A stretch of DNA of 64,000 bases from Dryococelus australis (GCA_029891345.1 CM056995.1:214217547-214281546); one strand, 5' to 3'; counted from the first letter of the stretch, positions 47,276 to 58,925 are shown. The notes: generated from the sequence alone by a model not told the origin. Made by a program: numbers and translations.

Positions 47276-48741
47276 CACAACACCCGAGCCTGCGCCTTCC
47301 AATAGATGGACAGACACAAGGAAGATAGACGGATGGTCGCGTGGACAGCACCTCAGCAAATGTCGTGTAGCGCCGAAAGTAATCACCGTAGACCTATGGT
47401 TCCTATTTTCACAATACTTGTTTTTGTGCCTTCTAACACTCCTCTCATTTACGAAACCAAGTTTTTCTGCATCCTGTACAGTGAAGAGAGGAATATCGTC
47501 AGTGATAAAAATTCTTCACGCATTTCTTGGACTTCCCCAACAGCCACCGATCACAGTTCCTCACTATATCCCCCACCCCCACCCCACCTCCATACATCCC
47601 ACGTCATGGTTAACCGCTCACGACCAGCAAAAAACCACAAACCACACATTTCGAAATAGCTCATACCATCCATTTGTGTTTTCACTGCTATTATTCTTCC
47701 TTTCTCTTATTTCGTGTAGTGTTTGCGGCCCATCGACCGAGCCAAGTTACGAGTAGTACATTTTCCTCTTAATGCTACTTCCTTCTGCCAAACCTTATGG
47801 TCTGTATACGAAGACCATGGGTTGTGGAAAATTAAGCCGAGATGTCAGACACCGTTCGATGGCCTCACGACCAAGTAGTAGGTTAGGTAGAGTCATATCG
47901 TCAAGGAATCGAAGATTTAGTAGTGCGTTTCGAAAAATATTCACAGCGACTGTGTGACGTGGAAAAAATAGAGCAACGCATGAACATTCTGTTGTGCAAT
48001 ATTGAATATAGCAATAATAAGTAATAACTTATTTTTTTGACATACTTTGTATATCATTTCCGGACAGTAGATAGTGGACTATTTACTTGAACTGAACAAT
48101 TATTCACAATATATGCTCGGTAAATATAATCGAACTCTAAAAGTATGTGCCGCAGATTTGAGTAACGTGACACATGCATGTGCCAATGCCTGTGGCGAGG
48201 CAAAGACAGTTGATTTTAATCCAGAAACGAGATCACATCATTGTAGTCGCACCTTGCACTTCTGGAGAAGACCCTTCTCAACATTTGCCAGTATGTTACG
48301 GTACACCCTCAGATAATTACCTAAACTTGGAAAAATGTAAAAATTAAAGTTCCGAATGCCTAGTTTAAAGTTGAAATGCAAATGGTGTTGCAGATAGTAC
48401 ACTCTAAGAGCCACATGATGAACTTTCAGGCCACCATGCCGAAAGGGCACTCGTATACTAAATCTCCCTGAGTAAGGAAGTGAGTGTCATTACCACGTAT
48501 GGAGATGAATTTTGAATTTAGTCAATAGTTTGTAATCAATTACATATAGGCAAGATATTTACACTCGAGTAACATTTTTGTGACCACTAGTTGATATCGA
48601 ATATTACTGCCTTGAGAGTGTTTGACAGCAGCTAGACAGTATGGTAGTGATTAAATAAGAGCCCAAAGCTGATCGACTCTGAGCAAGTTTTAGAATAATT
48701 ATAGGTAGTGTTCTGTTGTCCGAGGTAAGGATGCTTTAAAT
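47276..48741. other. No gene recognised
   Basis: Includes a 167-codon plus-strand frame (47253-47756), overlapped by another frame, with a Pro/His-rich stretch and a hydrophobic stretch near its end. It has no recognised domain and may be the decayed tail of the transposase locus or chance. Nothing else seen. Confidence 0.3.
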
Positions 48742-48960
48742 TTAGACATACTTAGCCTCCAACAGGGTTTTTTTTAGTGGCACTATGTTTGCTCCAGGTA
48801 TTACTTTATCTGCAGGAGTGTTCGGTGTGTCATATTTCAGACATTTTTCCGTACGCTGGCGAGCGAAATCACTGTTAGGGCCGTAAGATCCGACATAAAC
48901 AGTTACATCATCTACCAAGACAAGCAGGATTATAGTTTCTTGTTTAAAAATAACTATCAA
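48742..48960 (-). pseudogene. Harbinger-type (DDE_Tnp_4) transposase fragment
   Basis: Minus-strand reading contains VYVGSYGPNSDFARQRT, like the strand with a catalytic Asp in PIF/Harbinger nucleases. It then reads TPADKVIPGANIVPLKKTLLEA, in which the usual region before the next acidic residue appears shortened by a deletion. Only 73 codons remain, without terminal repeats. Assignment by motif resemblance. Confidence 0.5.
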
Positions 48961-49930
48961 CGAAGAAAAGATTTTTTATTGCTAAACATTTGCACTCCTT
49001 TAATGATTTTAAATAGTTAAACAATTTACATTCCTTTCAATTCGGAGTTACTCGTAGTAAATCCATAAATCTTTCCACTTGCTTTTAAATCAATTCTTGT
49101 GACATCAAACTAACATATAAATATTCAAATACTTAGATCAGTTACATAATATATCACTTGTATAGACGAAATTAGCATGTGTGTGTGGATGGATGGGTGT
49201 GTGTACGTAAATGCGCTCATATAAATATACCAGTCAGTATAGTCGTGGCTGTTGTAGCTACTCAGTACAAAAATAAGTGGATTTCTTTGGGGAAAAAAAA
49301 GCAAAACTGGGTTGGTCAACAGGCAGCAAATAGCAAATTACAAGTCTTGGAAGTTTGAAGAAAAAATGTCTTTCCTGATTGTTAATGGTCAGAACAAGAT
49401 TCTGAAAACTCCCCAGCTGATGTAGGGACTGAGAAATTTAATTTAGCGTCATCGATGGATGTAATAAGTAAAACTGAATAAAGTAGTCTCAGTTTCCACC
49501 TAGGACCACGAGGAAAGAAGGACACGTGGCGGTAACTAACCACACAACCTCACAAAAACCAACCAGCATTTAGTCACATCATTCTTCAAGACTGACGTTA
49601 TCTGACGTACTCTTGCCACTGTTAATAAAATTCCCAGTAACACAGGATGTTTATGATCATGTTTATGAGTTAAGTTCTCAAATGTAATCATAAAAAGGTT
49701 AAAATATTTTTCTTTGTTTTTTATTCTTGCTTTACTGAAATTAATTATTTATTTTATCCCGCCAAAACACACGAGCAGCTAAGTTCTGTTGAGAAAAATA
49801 CATTGAACAACACATTTCATGTTCCCCACGTTATAACTCTTAAACTAATGCATAATTTTTCGATTGTAAATTATCTTCAATTGTTGATGGTGGTCCAGTG
49901 TTGCTAGATCTGACCAAATTGCACCTACAC
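48961..49930. other. No gene seen
   Basis: Nothing recognised. A GT-rich patch lies near 49180. Confidence 0.35.
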
Positions 49931-50466
49931 TAAAGCTGACTCACAACCATTCGTCACATCCGTCATTCGTCCGTTCGTCTGACGATCAAGTGATCCTCGA
50001 TCAATCGCATTGCAATATTTTTCCTATCCGTCCATCCGTCAAATATTTTCCAAACTATAACTTTCGGTGAACGGACGGACGGATGGGTCAGTGCCTTTGG
50101 ACGACGTTCCGAAGACGGGAATACGTAGTTATGAAATAAAATGAAAAGCGGTGGATATGTGTTTATTTTTCTTTGGCGGTAAATTCATGAATTTAAATGT
50201 AAGCAATAATTCAGTAATAAATCTTAACACGTAAAGCAAATTATTTTCCAAAATGTTTTACTCTTGAAAAAGTATTTGCTACTAAAATATACCTCCAACT
50301 AAAGAAATATCACGATGTTCAGTTGTCACACTGAAATTTTACCTTACAGAAAGATTGACGGGCGGCGGTTTGTTGTGAATCGCTTTCAACTGACGGACGA
50401 AAAAAAAAAAAAAACAGGCGGATGACTGACTGACGGATGTGACGGATGGCTGTGAGTCCAGCTTTA
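49931..50466. mobile_element. Non-autonomous DNA transposon with CGTCCGT-rich inverted ends
   Basis: The left end TAAAGCTGACTCACAACC and the reverse complement of the right end (GGCTGTGAGTCCAGCTTTA) pair. In both arms this is followed by a CGTCACATCCGTCA-type block and several CGTCCGT/CGTCAGT repeats. Length 536 bases, no coding capacity. An internal cluster of GGACGGACGG sits near 50070. The target duplication is unclear. Confidence 0.75.
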
Positions 50467-50829
50467 AGTTAAATTACACAATCCCCTCTAAAAATCTATA
50501 TAATGGGGTTTTTGTAAAGTCACCTCGGCAGCAATTAAAGAACACCCTTACCTGGAGTTGTTTTGCGCGTTTGTGGTCGATAAGTGTGGGGGCCATAAGG
50601 GTTACAATGTTGCGCGCATCAAGTGCACTGCCGACACAAAGCGCAGGGCTCGTCGTGCTGCGTGTAGTACACGTGGGACTTTAAACTGTGACCCTCTAAT
50701 TTAATTTGGGGGAAATCTATAGCAATGTTCAATGCAGAAGTCTTTAAGGAACGTGAGGAACACATAAAAATGTAGTACAGACACTTTAAAAATTGACAGA
50801 AAAGTGCGATTTATGCTCTATATAAAATA

Positions 50830-50832
<3 letters not shown>
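50467..50832. other. No gene seen
   Basis: Spacer between the transposon and the TA tract, with nothing recognised. Confidence 0.3.

Positions 50833-50890
<58 letters not shown>
50833..50890. repeat. (TA)n microsatellite
   Basis: A pure TA tract of about 58 bases. The Tyr/Ile repeat frames on both strands here are artefacts. It may mark the left breakpoint of the neighbouring Polinton-derived region. Confidence 0.95.
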
Positions 50891-50894
<4 letters not shown>

Positions 50895-51100
50895 GTGATG
50901 TCTCAGTGCTTACACGTGATTGGCCAGCTGCTATCACGTGACAACTTGGTGATTTGCTGGTTGGTGTTCGCAATACAATTGGTTCAACGTCAATATGATG
51001 CCATTGGTCTTGCATACTCGTATACAAGCAGCAGGTAACTCAGCTGAGAGTCTTAGTTTGACAGCAGCTCCCATGAAAGGTGGATCGTCTTGGTTAGCTT

Positions 51101-52318
51101 GTGCCTCTTCGCATCAAAGTCCTATTCTACATCTGCAATGTCTTCGGGTACTCCATAGCTAATGGTAGCTACTGCAGTGCCATCTACTTCTTCAGGCATG
51201 ACGCCGACAGCACCAGCGATTTCTTCGGGCGGGTCACCAACAGCAGTGCAGCCATCAGCATCGCTACTCAAGACAACAGTGTCACGACTTAGATTCCTGT
51301 ACTGTGATGAAGCCTTTGCGACTAGCAGCAATGTTAGATGACACGAAAAGCATCAGTGTAAGGTGAACTCGCTCGTCATGGCATGTAAGTGCGAAAAGCG
51401 CCTTCGGCTGTTTGCTCGTACTGACAAATTAGACCAACATTCGAAAATATGTAAAGGTCTTGTTCCTCCGCCAGCTCAACAAAAAGACGTATTGTCGCCG
51501 CCACAAACCTGTGATGGACTTACAAGTACTGCTTTGTGCAATGACGATGTAAACATGTCATCGCTGCTTTGTGCAGTAAGTGAGGATGTGCATGTGGATG
51601 GTACGGACAATTTGCTATCGATATCGGGTCGATCGTGCCGCTACTGTTGTAAGACGTACAATAAAAGCTGCCATGCTCGTAGGCACGAGAAGAGTGTTAA
51701 ATGTACGAAGAAGACATACTGGCCTATTATGATTACTAGCTGTTACAAATGTGGACGTAAGATCATGTGTCATGGAGTAAAAGATGTTCCAGACAATAAG
51801 CGACTTGAAATACATGACCGTCAGAGAAAATAATGTAATGAATCGTATAACAAACATGCAAACGAGTGTAAAACTCGTGTTCGGGAACCTGTTCATGTTC
51901 TAGGCAAACCTAATGCTAATGGATTTCTTCTGAAGAAATCTGCATTCAGGAACATGTTGAAAGATTACATTGCTTCGAATCTAACAGTTTCATCGAAAGA
52001 TGTTTATTCTTTCCTGACAAGTATGAAATAAAAAACTAATAAACCAATTCACAGAAGAGATTGAAAAACAGGGGCCTCTAAAATATAATGTATGGCTAGA
52101 ATGCTATTATACAAAACCCGGAACAGTTGGACGAAGGAATCAACAAGAGGGCATTCAAGACGTCGAATGTACCGCTCTATAATTTATACAACATCGAAAA
52201 GAGTGTAGAAGATAATATACACAAGGTATGTCGGGAGGAAGAAGAAATTATGATGAAGCGTTCTGGCTGGACACTCGATTCGGTAAATCATCTGGAGATA
52301 AGAATGAGTGCATACTAA
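51101..52318 (+). pseudogene. Polinton-derived zinc-finger / polymerase N-terminal protein, broken
   Basis: Plus-strand pieces in order: KVLFYICNVFGYSIANGSY (about 51115-51175), shared with the element 3 protein; a frame 51363-51833 with CKCEKRLRLFARTDKLDQHS ending in KIC, a C2HC-like SCRYCCKTYNKSCHARRHE, and CYKCGRK; then, after a stop and frame changes, NQFTEEIEKQGPLKYNVWLE (about 52035-52095); and an NVPLYNLYNIEKSV...RSGWTLDSVNHLEIRMSAY segment ending 52318. The last part resembles the RGSGW-type N-terminal domain of the polymerase gene of Polinton 1, so this is probably the 5' part of another polymerase-type gene whose catalytic half is lost. Zinc fingers suggest nucleic-acid binding. Confidence 0.6.
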
Positions 52319-52700
52319 CCTCTTACGAAATAATGCGATTACCTCCTCTTGCCTTTGAAGAAATCATCTTAAAGAAATATGTCCATGTAAAATTTTGCAA
52401 ATAAACAGATGTTTATTAAATATGTCGTATTTTATTTTCTATAAAGAAACCTTCTGCTTTATATAAAAATGATTTCAAATAAAAAATCACCCCCATTTAA
52501 GAATAAAACATATAAAAAATTAAATATGGTAGTTTATGTGCTTTGCAGGAATGGTCAATGTCACCATTCGGTACAGGTCGATAGCAGATGGCATGATCGA
52601 TACTAAATATGTGTTGAGAATAGAATCTAATATGGAGAGAGTCGAACAAACGTGAGTAATTGCTGGAACGAAGATAGTGGAAGCTTGTCAACTAAACACT
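52319..52700. other. AT-rich spacer
   Basis: No gene recognised. It separates the zinc-finger remnant from the modular repeats. Confidence 0.35.
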
Positions 52701-54600
52701 AATTAGCCAATGAAATATATTGGCGGGTGTCAACAGCACAACCTATACTTAAAACACATACACAAATATGACTGCCACCTGGTCATACACAGGTGATGTA
52801 AACATATGAAATCTAATATGGCTGTTGCACGAAGGTGATCTGCAAACTATTAAATAAATGACAATAAAACATGAAGAACTGCATGTAGTAAGATGGCTGC
52901 CTCCCAATATAGCAGCCTCCAGTAACATATATAAACAAATGATGTATGAAAAAAAATTTGGTAGTCGAACGAATTTGAAAGAGACAGTAACATATATAAA
53001 CAAATATGGCAGTCGAGCGAAGCGAGAGTCAATCTCCAGTAGCATGTAAACAAATTACAAACAAAAATCAAGATGGTGGAATGAGTATAGGTGGGAGGAG
53101 TGGGTGCGAGGGAGTCACTAGTCTGCGGGGTATGGAACGAAAGTGACTAATGGTGGTGCTGAGCGACATTCGTAAATGCAAGTTTTTAAAATAGTTTTTT
53201 ATTAATCTTTTAATAGTTTAATGAATAATTTTTAATAATCATTTTTTGTGAACTTTTGGGAATTTTTTGTGAATTTTGTTGAATTTATTTGGATTTTTGC
53301 ATTTTCAAGGTCATTCAAGGTCAAGGGGTCAAGGTCGAGGTAGTCTGCATCTAATATGGCGGTAGTAGTCTGTAATGTGTTATGCTTGCTGACTTTAATG
53401 CATTTTTCTCAAGTTTTGTATTTTCAAGGCCATTCAAGGTTATGGTGTTAAGGTTGAGGTAGTCTGCATCTAACATGGTGGCAGTAGTCTGTAATGTGAT
53501 ATGCTTGCTGACTTTTATGCAATTTTCTCGAGTTTTGGTTTTCAAGGTCATTCAAGGTCATGGTCATTGGCTTCCTATGGGAGATGGGTGATGTATACTA
53601 AGATGGTGGTTGTCTACCAAGATGGTGCTCGTCTACCAAGATGGTGGTTGCCTACCAATATGGTGGCCTGCAATAACATATAAACAAATTACGAACGAAA
53701 GGAAAACAAATATGGCAGCCTCCAGTAACATATGAACCAAGATGGCGGTGGAACGACTGTGACTAATTAGCGAGTGAAGCGAGAGTCAATCTCCAGTAAC
53801 ATATAAACAAATGACAACGAAAAAATCAAGATGGTGGAAGGATTATAGGTGAGGGGGATGGAAGCCTGCCGATTAATTAATGGGTGCGAGGGAATCAGTC
53901 ATCTGCTGGGTATGGAACGAATGTGACTAATGGGGGTGCTGGGAAATGTAAGTTTTTAAATTTAATTTTTAAGGGAAATTCTTAAGGAAAAAAAGAAAGT
54001 TTCGAGGGGGAAAAAGGGAAATATACCCGCCAGTCTTAAAGACTTTTTAGTTTAAAAATTCTTTTAATTAAATTTTAAACGATTTTTAAAATTTTTAAAA
54101 AGATGTTTTAATTTTAACACGAGTTTTAAATTAAATTTATTAGTAATAAATGTTTTATACATTTTTAATCGATTTCTTAATATGTTTTGTGATTTTTTTA
54201 TTTTTTGGATTTTTGAATTTTCAAGGTCAAAGGTTAAAGTTCAAGGTAAAGGTCATAGTTACTGATCCCTGTCTCCTGGTCACCTGTGTTGCTGATCGCT
54301 GTCAGCATTTCTGGGGAAAATGGGTCATTTCTGTGGATCTTTTTAATAATTTTTAAAACAATTTTTTAATAATTTATAATATTTTTGATAACAATTTTTT
54401 TTCGGATTTTTTTGAGGAATTTTTTGAATTTGTAAAGGCTTTTTAGTGGTTTTGGGGTGAAAGGTCCCCGGGGTTAAGCCAAGGTCAAAGATCACACGGG
54501 TCGAAGGGTAAAAGATCAATGACATTTAAGATGGCGGTCGGATGACGCCACAAGATGGTGGCTCCTCATAATCCTAATCCTGTGCCCCACGCCCTTATGC
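52701..54600. repeat. Modular repeat region with AAGATGG and TCAAGGTCA motifs
   Basis: Modules recur in direct order. (a) An AGTAACATATATAAACAAATG / GCGAGAGTCAATCTCCAGTA module lies near 52910, 52985, 53030 and 53780. (b) AAGATGGTGG/AAGATGGCGG blocks occur at many sites. (c) A GGGTGCGAGGGA...GGGTATGGAACGAA block lies at 53104 and 53881. (d) AT-rich spacers lead into (e) TCAAGGTCA-type arrays near 53308, 53430, 53545 and 54222. A roughly 120-bp unit with TAGTCTGCATCTAA repeats at 53341 and 53460. The same modules form the arms of element 3 (59448-62613), so this is a related element with no recognisable left end. Confidence 0.75.
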
Positions 54601-55009
54601 CAGACTTCCCCAAATCATACAACTCACAAGTAAATATTATGAAGATCTTTCTTGAATAAGATTTTCTCGTAAATGATGCTTTCCTATGCATCCAAAACGG
54701 AAATGCGCTTAAATTTGGTTAATAATGCGGACTCTATCGATCGATTAGTTTTTTATATTTAAAAAGTATACTTTAGTAAGATATTTTATAATGTTGCAAA
54801 TTAGGTACATTCTTCTTTCATATACAGCATAAATCACACTTTCAGACAATTTTTATCGTGTCTGTACACATTTTTTTATGAGTGCTTCACATTGTACAGT
54901 CAGGTGCAGTGCTCCATGGGCAGTTGGTTTACTTTAACTTTTAGTAATCGTGTACATAACTGACGCATATGTTTAGATACAGCGTTTTTATAACAGTATT
55001 AAACTATGT
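54601..55009. other. No gene seen
   Basis: AT-rich, with nothing recognised. Confidence 0.35.
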
Positions 55010-55180
55010 TGAAGTGTTGTGGAATCGTGTTTCTAATGTGCGTGACACCTTGAAGGCACTCGACAGGCCTCGTCTGATGTGTTTTTTCATTTCGTAGATC
55101 AGCACTTTGGACGCACGTTTTTAATAGTTTCGTGGAAAAGCGTGTATTTCAAACACACTGCAACTCACTTCATTAGTCAG
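55010..55180. repeat. Dispersed repeat shared with 2091-2245
   Basis: Same-strand match to the segment beside the LINE remnant near the window start, including TTGGACGCACGTTT and TTTCGTGGAAAA. Confidence 0.5.
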
Positions 55181-55534
55181 TTAGGGGGGTCATTTAGGGT
55201 GACGTTCCATAAGTTACCCCAATTTAAAATTGGATTTGTGAGGCTAGAACTTTGCTGTTTGTTTGATTATGTAATGCCGAGACGAAAAATATATTTGGAA
55301 GTAGGGTCTGTTGGATATTGGGATTTGAAATAAAATAATTTTTTTCTAAATGTATTTATTCAGATATATTTCGTACCAAACAACGAGAAATAAAATACCT
55401 ATAAGTACACGTCTAAACAGATATTTTCCATAGTGCTCGCGTTTTTTTCCTAAATATAATTACATTGTTAATTTCCGACAGTACCTACTGTATGGAACCA
55501 AAGAAAAAATGCCCCTATCGTCCCTAAATGATAA

Positions 55535-55572
<38 letters not shown>

Positions 55573-55595
55573 ATTGATATATATATATATATATT
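55535..55595. repeat. (TA)n microsatellite, interrupted
   Basis: Two TA tracts separated by AATATAATTGA. No gene between 55181 and 55875 apart from this. Confidence 0.9.
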
Positions 55596-55875
55596 GATGT
55601 CCACAATCCGTTCTGTATTACACTTCTCATCCTCTGTGCATGCCGCAGTAGAGTGACACACATCTTGTCCTGCCTCGATAGGAGCGACCACAGACTAATG
55701 ACAAAGGATACCGATCTAGCTAGCTGCGCACAACACATCACCTTGTCCCAAAATGGAACTCCTTGTCTGCCAGCACCACTATCAAAATCCGCGTAGATTG
55801 TATTTGAGGTTAGAAAACTGTTTAGTGAAAAGGTTCTTCCAGGTGTGTTTTTATGCTACTTCTAACAAATCTATA

Positions 55876-56301
55876 TAGGCTGTTCACGATAAAATAACCA
55901 CTTTGACAGCCCTGCTTAAGATATATTTGTATACACGTTGTGTGTTTTTCCACCTCATGTACAATTAACATTGTCATGGGCCTCATGACTTAATTCATGC
56001 GTCGGTCAAGTGAAACTGTGAAATTATATTAAAAGAAAATATTGTTCAAATCTGCTCATTTCTACACTTCGGTGCATTATAAAAAATACAGAAAGCGAGA
56101 GAAATAATTTAAGTTATCAATAATGGTTACCGAACACGTTTTGTTCGACGTTAATATATGGAACTACTTTCCCTCCATCGTCATCTACTTTACTGGACAC
56201 ATGTCACTCACTGCGCCCGTTAAAATATAATGCAGATAGGTGCAGTGACTATTTTCTAAGGTAGATTTCAAAAGTGCTCACTTTATTGTGAACAGCCTTT
56301 A
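55876..56301. mobile_element. TA-flanked MITE, long copy 3
   Basis: The left end TAGGCTGTTCACGATAAAAT and the right end GTGCTCACTTTATTGTGAAC with AGCCTTTA are inverted, with TA at the left edge. At 426 bases it is nearly twice the other copies, so it holds either an insertion or a longer family member. Confidence 0.75.
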
Positions 56302-56583
56302 ATGCAGTTTGATTAAATTCAACTTGGTAAAAGAATTTCGTTAATATTATAGTGCTTGTCATTTAAAAATTAAGTTATAAACAAACACGTTCTTCATTGT
56401 TGGCCATGTGACTTTGAAAGTTGTGTTGGTTTTGCGCAGGTCAATGCTGGGTAGATGCGCAGAAGACGAATTATTGGTCTACCTCATCTTTAGTCTACGG
56501 GAGGGACTCGTGCCATACCCGTCGTCGAGCAAGTTTTGAAGGATAGATTTTCGTTATCTTTCAACGATATGCTGCAAAAGTGT

Positions 56584-56702
56584 ATTGTTCAACATAGCGC
56601 TCAACAAAAAAAAAAAAAAAAAAACAATACGCACAGATTTACGACATAAATCGGGTAAATCTGTGCGTATTGCTTTTTCGCTTCAGCGCTAGGTTGAACA
56701 AT
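56584..56702. repeat. 119 bp near-perfect palindrome (hairpin)
   Basis: Outer arms ATTGTTCAACATAGCGCT and AGCGCTAGGTTGAACAAT pair with one mismatch. Inner arms CAATACGCACAGATTTAC (56625-56642) and its exact reverse complement (56655-56672) pair perfectly around a 12-base loop. A poly-A/short T region forms the less perfect middle. It could be a palindromic miniature element or a hairpin RNA source. Confidence 0.9.
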
Positions 56703-57719
56703 CGTTTGCTATATAAGACCGGTGCTGTTTGTTATTGGTATGTCAAGAATAAGTGTTAAATTCATCAAAAGGGCAAAGATCATATAAATAATTGCTAATG
56801 ACGTGTCGTCAAGATGTGCTGTAAATTTTAAAACACTGCGTCTAATTTTCAGTGTGCGGATGTGCGAAGTAAAACTCCTGAGTTAGAGATTTAATAGAAG
56901 CAAAGTAATTTGCACATTATTTAAATTTTCAGCAGTTTTTCTACAACATAATAGCAGAACACGAAATTTCAAAACAAGTAATGACATGCCTCAAAAAAAA
57001 AAAAAAAAAAAAAAAAAACAGTTTCTGCGCATGCGCAGAGAATCGATCCGTTTGAAAATGTTGGTCCCGACTGAAGCGTTCTTGATGGTAACGAAGGCAG
57101 GATGTTGAAGTTGAGAGCGGGAAGGAGAACGTAATCATTTATCAGATGATGTCCTTTTTCTCAAATGTCCGCATTTTCGTTGGGCAATTCTTACATGCCT
57201 ACTTGAATTAACAATTTTACGAGGTTAGGTAACAACTTCCATAATTTCGTAAGCTTTACAAGGTTTAATTCATTAAATTAATCTTTAAAAATGAAAAACA
57301 AAAAGTTTGTACTTGAGTAACAAATAAAGGGCGATTCGAGAATTGTTAAAATGCAACATACGAAGACCGCCCAAAAATAAAAATTGTATATAAGACGCCG
57401 GAGCAACGATGAAAGGACAATATACAATAATTAGAAGAGCCATAAACGAACAAGCTGAGGTTTTGAGAAGAGGTATACAGTGATCAACGAATAATATCAT
57501 GCTGCAGTTATTGTTATTTGGGGAAGTTTGTTATCGGCAGTCTAGCCCACCAACTTTTTTTTCGGGTAACAGCAAAATTATTCAATTTCGGTTTATCGGG
57601 GACATTATGTTAATTACGATAATTTATGTTTTGGCGGTGTGGTATGGTTACCAATATTTAAAGGGTCACACATTTTAATTTATGTACTACTTTTTTTTGT
57701 ACCTTTCTTATTGTTTGAA
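56703..57719. other. No gene seen; A-tract and NRF1-type site
   Basis: Contains a long A tract (56993-57018) and the palindrome at 57025-57038. No coding sequence recognised. Confidence 0.35.
57025..57038. promoter_or_regulatory. NRF1/Ewg-type palindromic site CTGCGCATGCGCAG
   Basis: A perfect 14-base palindrome matching the consensus bound by NRF1 (Ewg in flies), typical of promoters of nuclear and mitochondrial genes. It lies 0.7 kb from the GC-rich RFX cluster. One site alone is weak evidence. Confidence 0.4.
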
Positions 57720-57955
57720 TGGAATATTAATTGTTTACGGAAGTGTTGCCGCGGCTTGTCCATCTGATCGTGTTAGTGCAGCTTGTCTTGTACAGCCAGC
57801 TGCGAACAACACCAGCCTCTGGTCTCGTTGGCCGACCTTTGACATTTAGAAAAGGCCATGGCAAGACGAGGTAGGGGGTTCTGGCTGATTGGCCCCCTGC
57901 CAAAGCTGGCAAAGTGTCAGATATCCAGGACAGCTGCGGCCCGCAATAGGAGGGT

Positions 57956-57969
57956 GTTGCCATGGCAAC
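57956..57969. promoter_or_regulatory. Perfect RFX X-box
   Basis: GTTGCCATGGCAAC, a full palindrome matching the RFX dimer consensus. Confidence 0.55.
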
Positions 57970-58022
57970 GGATAATGGCCTCTCCAACCGACCTCTTCCC
58001 CGCTCCCTTACACGCCCGTCCC

Positions 58023-58036
58023 GTTGCCATGGAAAC
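58023..58036. promoter_or_regulatory. RFX X-box, one mismatch
   Basis: GTTGCCATGGAAAC, 67 bases after the perfect site. Confidence 0.45.
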
Positions 58037-58409
58037 GGAGACCCTGGGGGGTGGGGGGGGGGGGGGAGCCTGCCTGTTCCCATAATTACTTTGGGGCCTT
58101 GGCAACCGCTTCTCTTCTTTTTTTTGTGTCTACGAGGGCCATAATGGGATGTACAGGACGTTTTGAGAGAGCGATGCTGCTCGTGGAAATGTAGGTACGT
58201 AGCCAGTCAGTTACTGATGTTATGAGCAAGGTTTAATCTTTCTTGTGGAGTTGATATGGTGCCACATTACAGCGGGAAAGCGCATCAGAAGCAGATACAG
58301 TTTTCAAAAGGTAATTTTCATTAGGTAAAGAGCAGGTGTTAAATTACTTTTGAGGTACGATTTTCACAGAAACCCTAGATTGTTTGGTATTATAAGTAAA
58401 TAATTTACA

Positions 58410-58644
58410 TAGTTTATTCACAGTAAAGTGAGCACTTTTGAAAGCCCTCTCAGTTAGAATTATAGTCAATAAATATATTTCATTGCAGTCTTAGACGTAA
58501 CTTCTGCGTGCGGTGGAATATACACACTGTGTTTATTATTTACATTAAAATATTTATATAAAAAGGTGTTTAAAGGATAAATAATGGTTGAAAGGAAAAA
58601 GTAACTAGGGCCTCAAAAGTGCTCACTTTACCGTGAACAGCCTA
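58410..58644. mobile_element. TA-flanked MITE, copy 4
   Basis: A 235-base element with left end TAGTTTATTCACAGTAAAGT, continuing GAGCACTTTTG, and right end CAAAAGTGCTC...CCGTGAACAGCCTA, followed by TA. The body contains GTGGAATATACACACTGTGT, shared with the copy at 23731. Non-coding. Confidence 0.88.
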
Positions 58645-58880
58645 TATTAGTGTTTCCAACATAACGCATATGGCCATTAACACATAATTAATGACGTTAC
58701 ATATTTCAATTTGGTGCAGATAAAATATTATTGGACGTGTAAAATAGTTAATATTTGTAGGACATAAATGCAGTTATTACAATAACTTGCATGTTTATAT
58801 ATATTATATATTAAGCTTACTAAAGATGCCCCTAATTGATGACAACCACTTTGTACATGAGAGTAAAATATAGAATTATA

Positions 58881-58881
<1 letters not shown>

Positions 58882-58912
<31 letters not shown>
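58882..58912. repeat. (TA)n microsatellite
   Basis: Pure TA tract of about 30 bases. Confidence 0.9.
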
Positions 58913-58913
<1 letters not shown>

Positions 58914-58925
58914 TTAAACAATGTA

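Larger units (their letters stand above)
57720..58150. promoter_or_regulatory. GC-rich block with cluster of RFX X-box motifs
   Basis: A sharply bounded GC-rich island containing a perfect palindromic X-box GTTGCCATGGCAAC (57956-57969), a one-mismatch copy GTTGCCATGGAAAC (58023-58036), and half-site-like GGCCATGGCAAG (57854-57865) and GGCCTTGGCAACC (58096-58108). RFX factors use such sites to drive ciliary genes in animals. It has the look of a promoter or enhancer of a host gene lying outside or undetected. Overlapping open frames on both strands reflect GC content. Confidence 0.5.

Noticed and set aside
47253-47756. 167-codon plus-strand frame as a host gene
   Set aside because: It overlaps a transposase remnant, shares the region with a second frame and has no identifiable domain.
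50818-51038. Tyr/Ile-repeat proteins on both strands
   Set aside because: Direct translation of the (TA)n microsatellite.
57727-58144. Four overlapping frames up to 118 codons in the GC-rich island
   Set aside because: High GC content keeps both strands open. No domain was recognised, and the regulatory motif cluster explains the island better.
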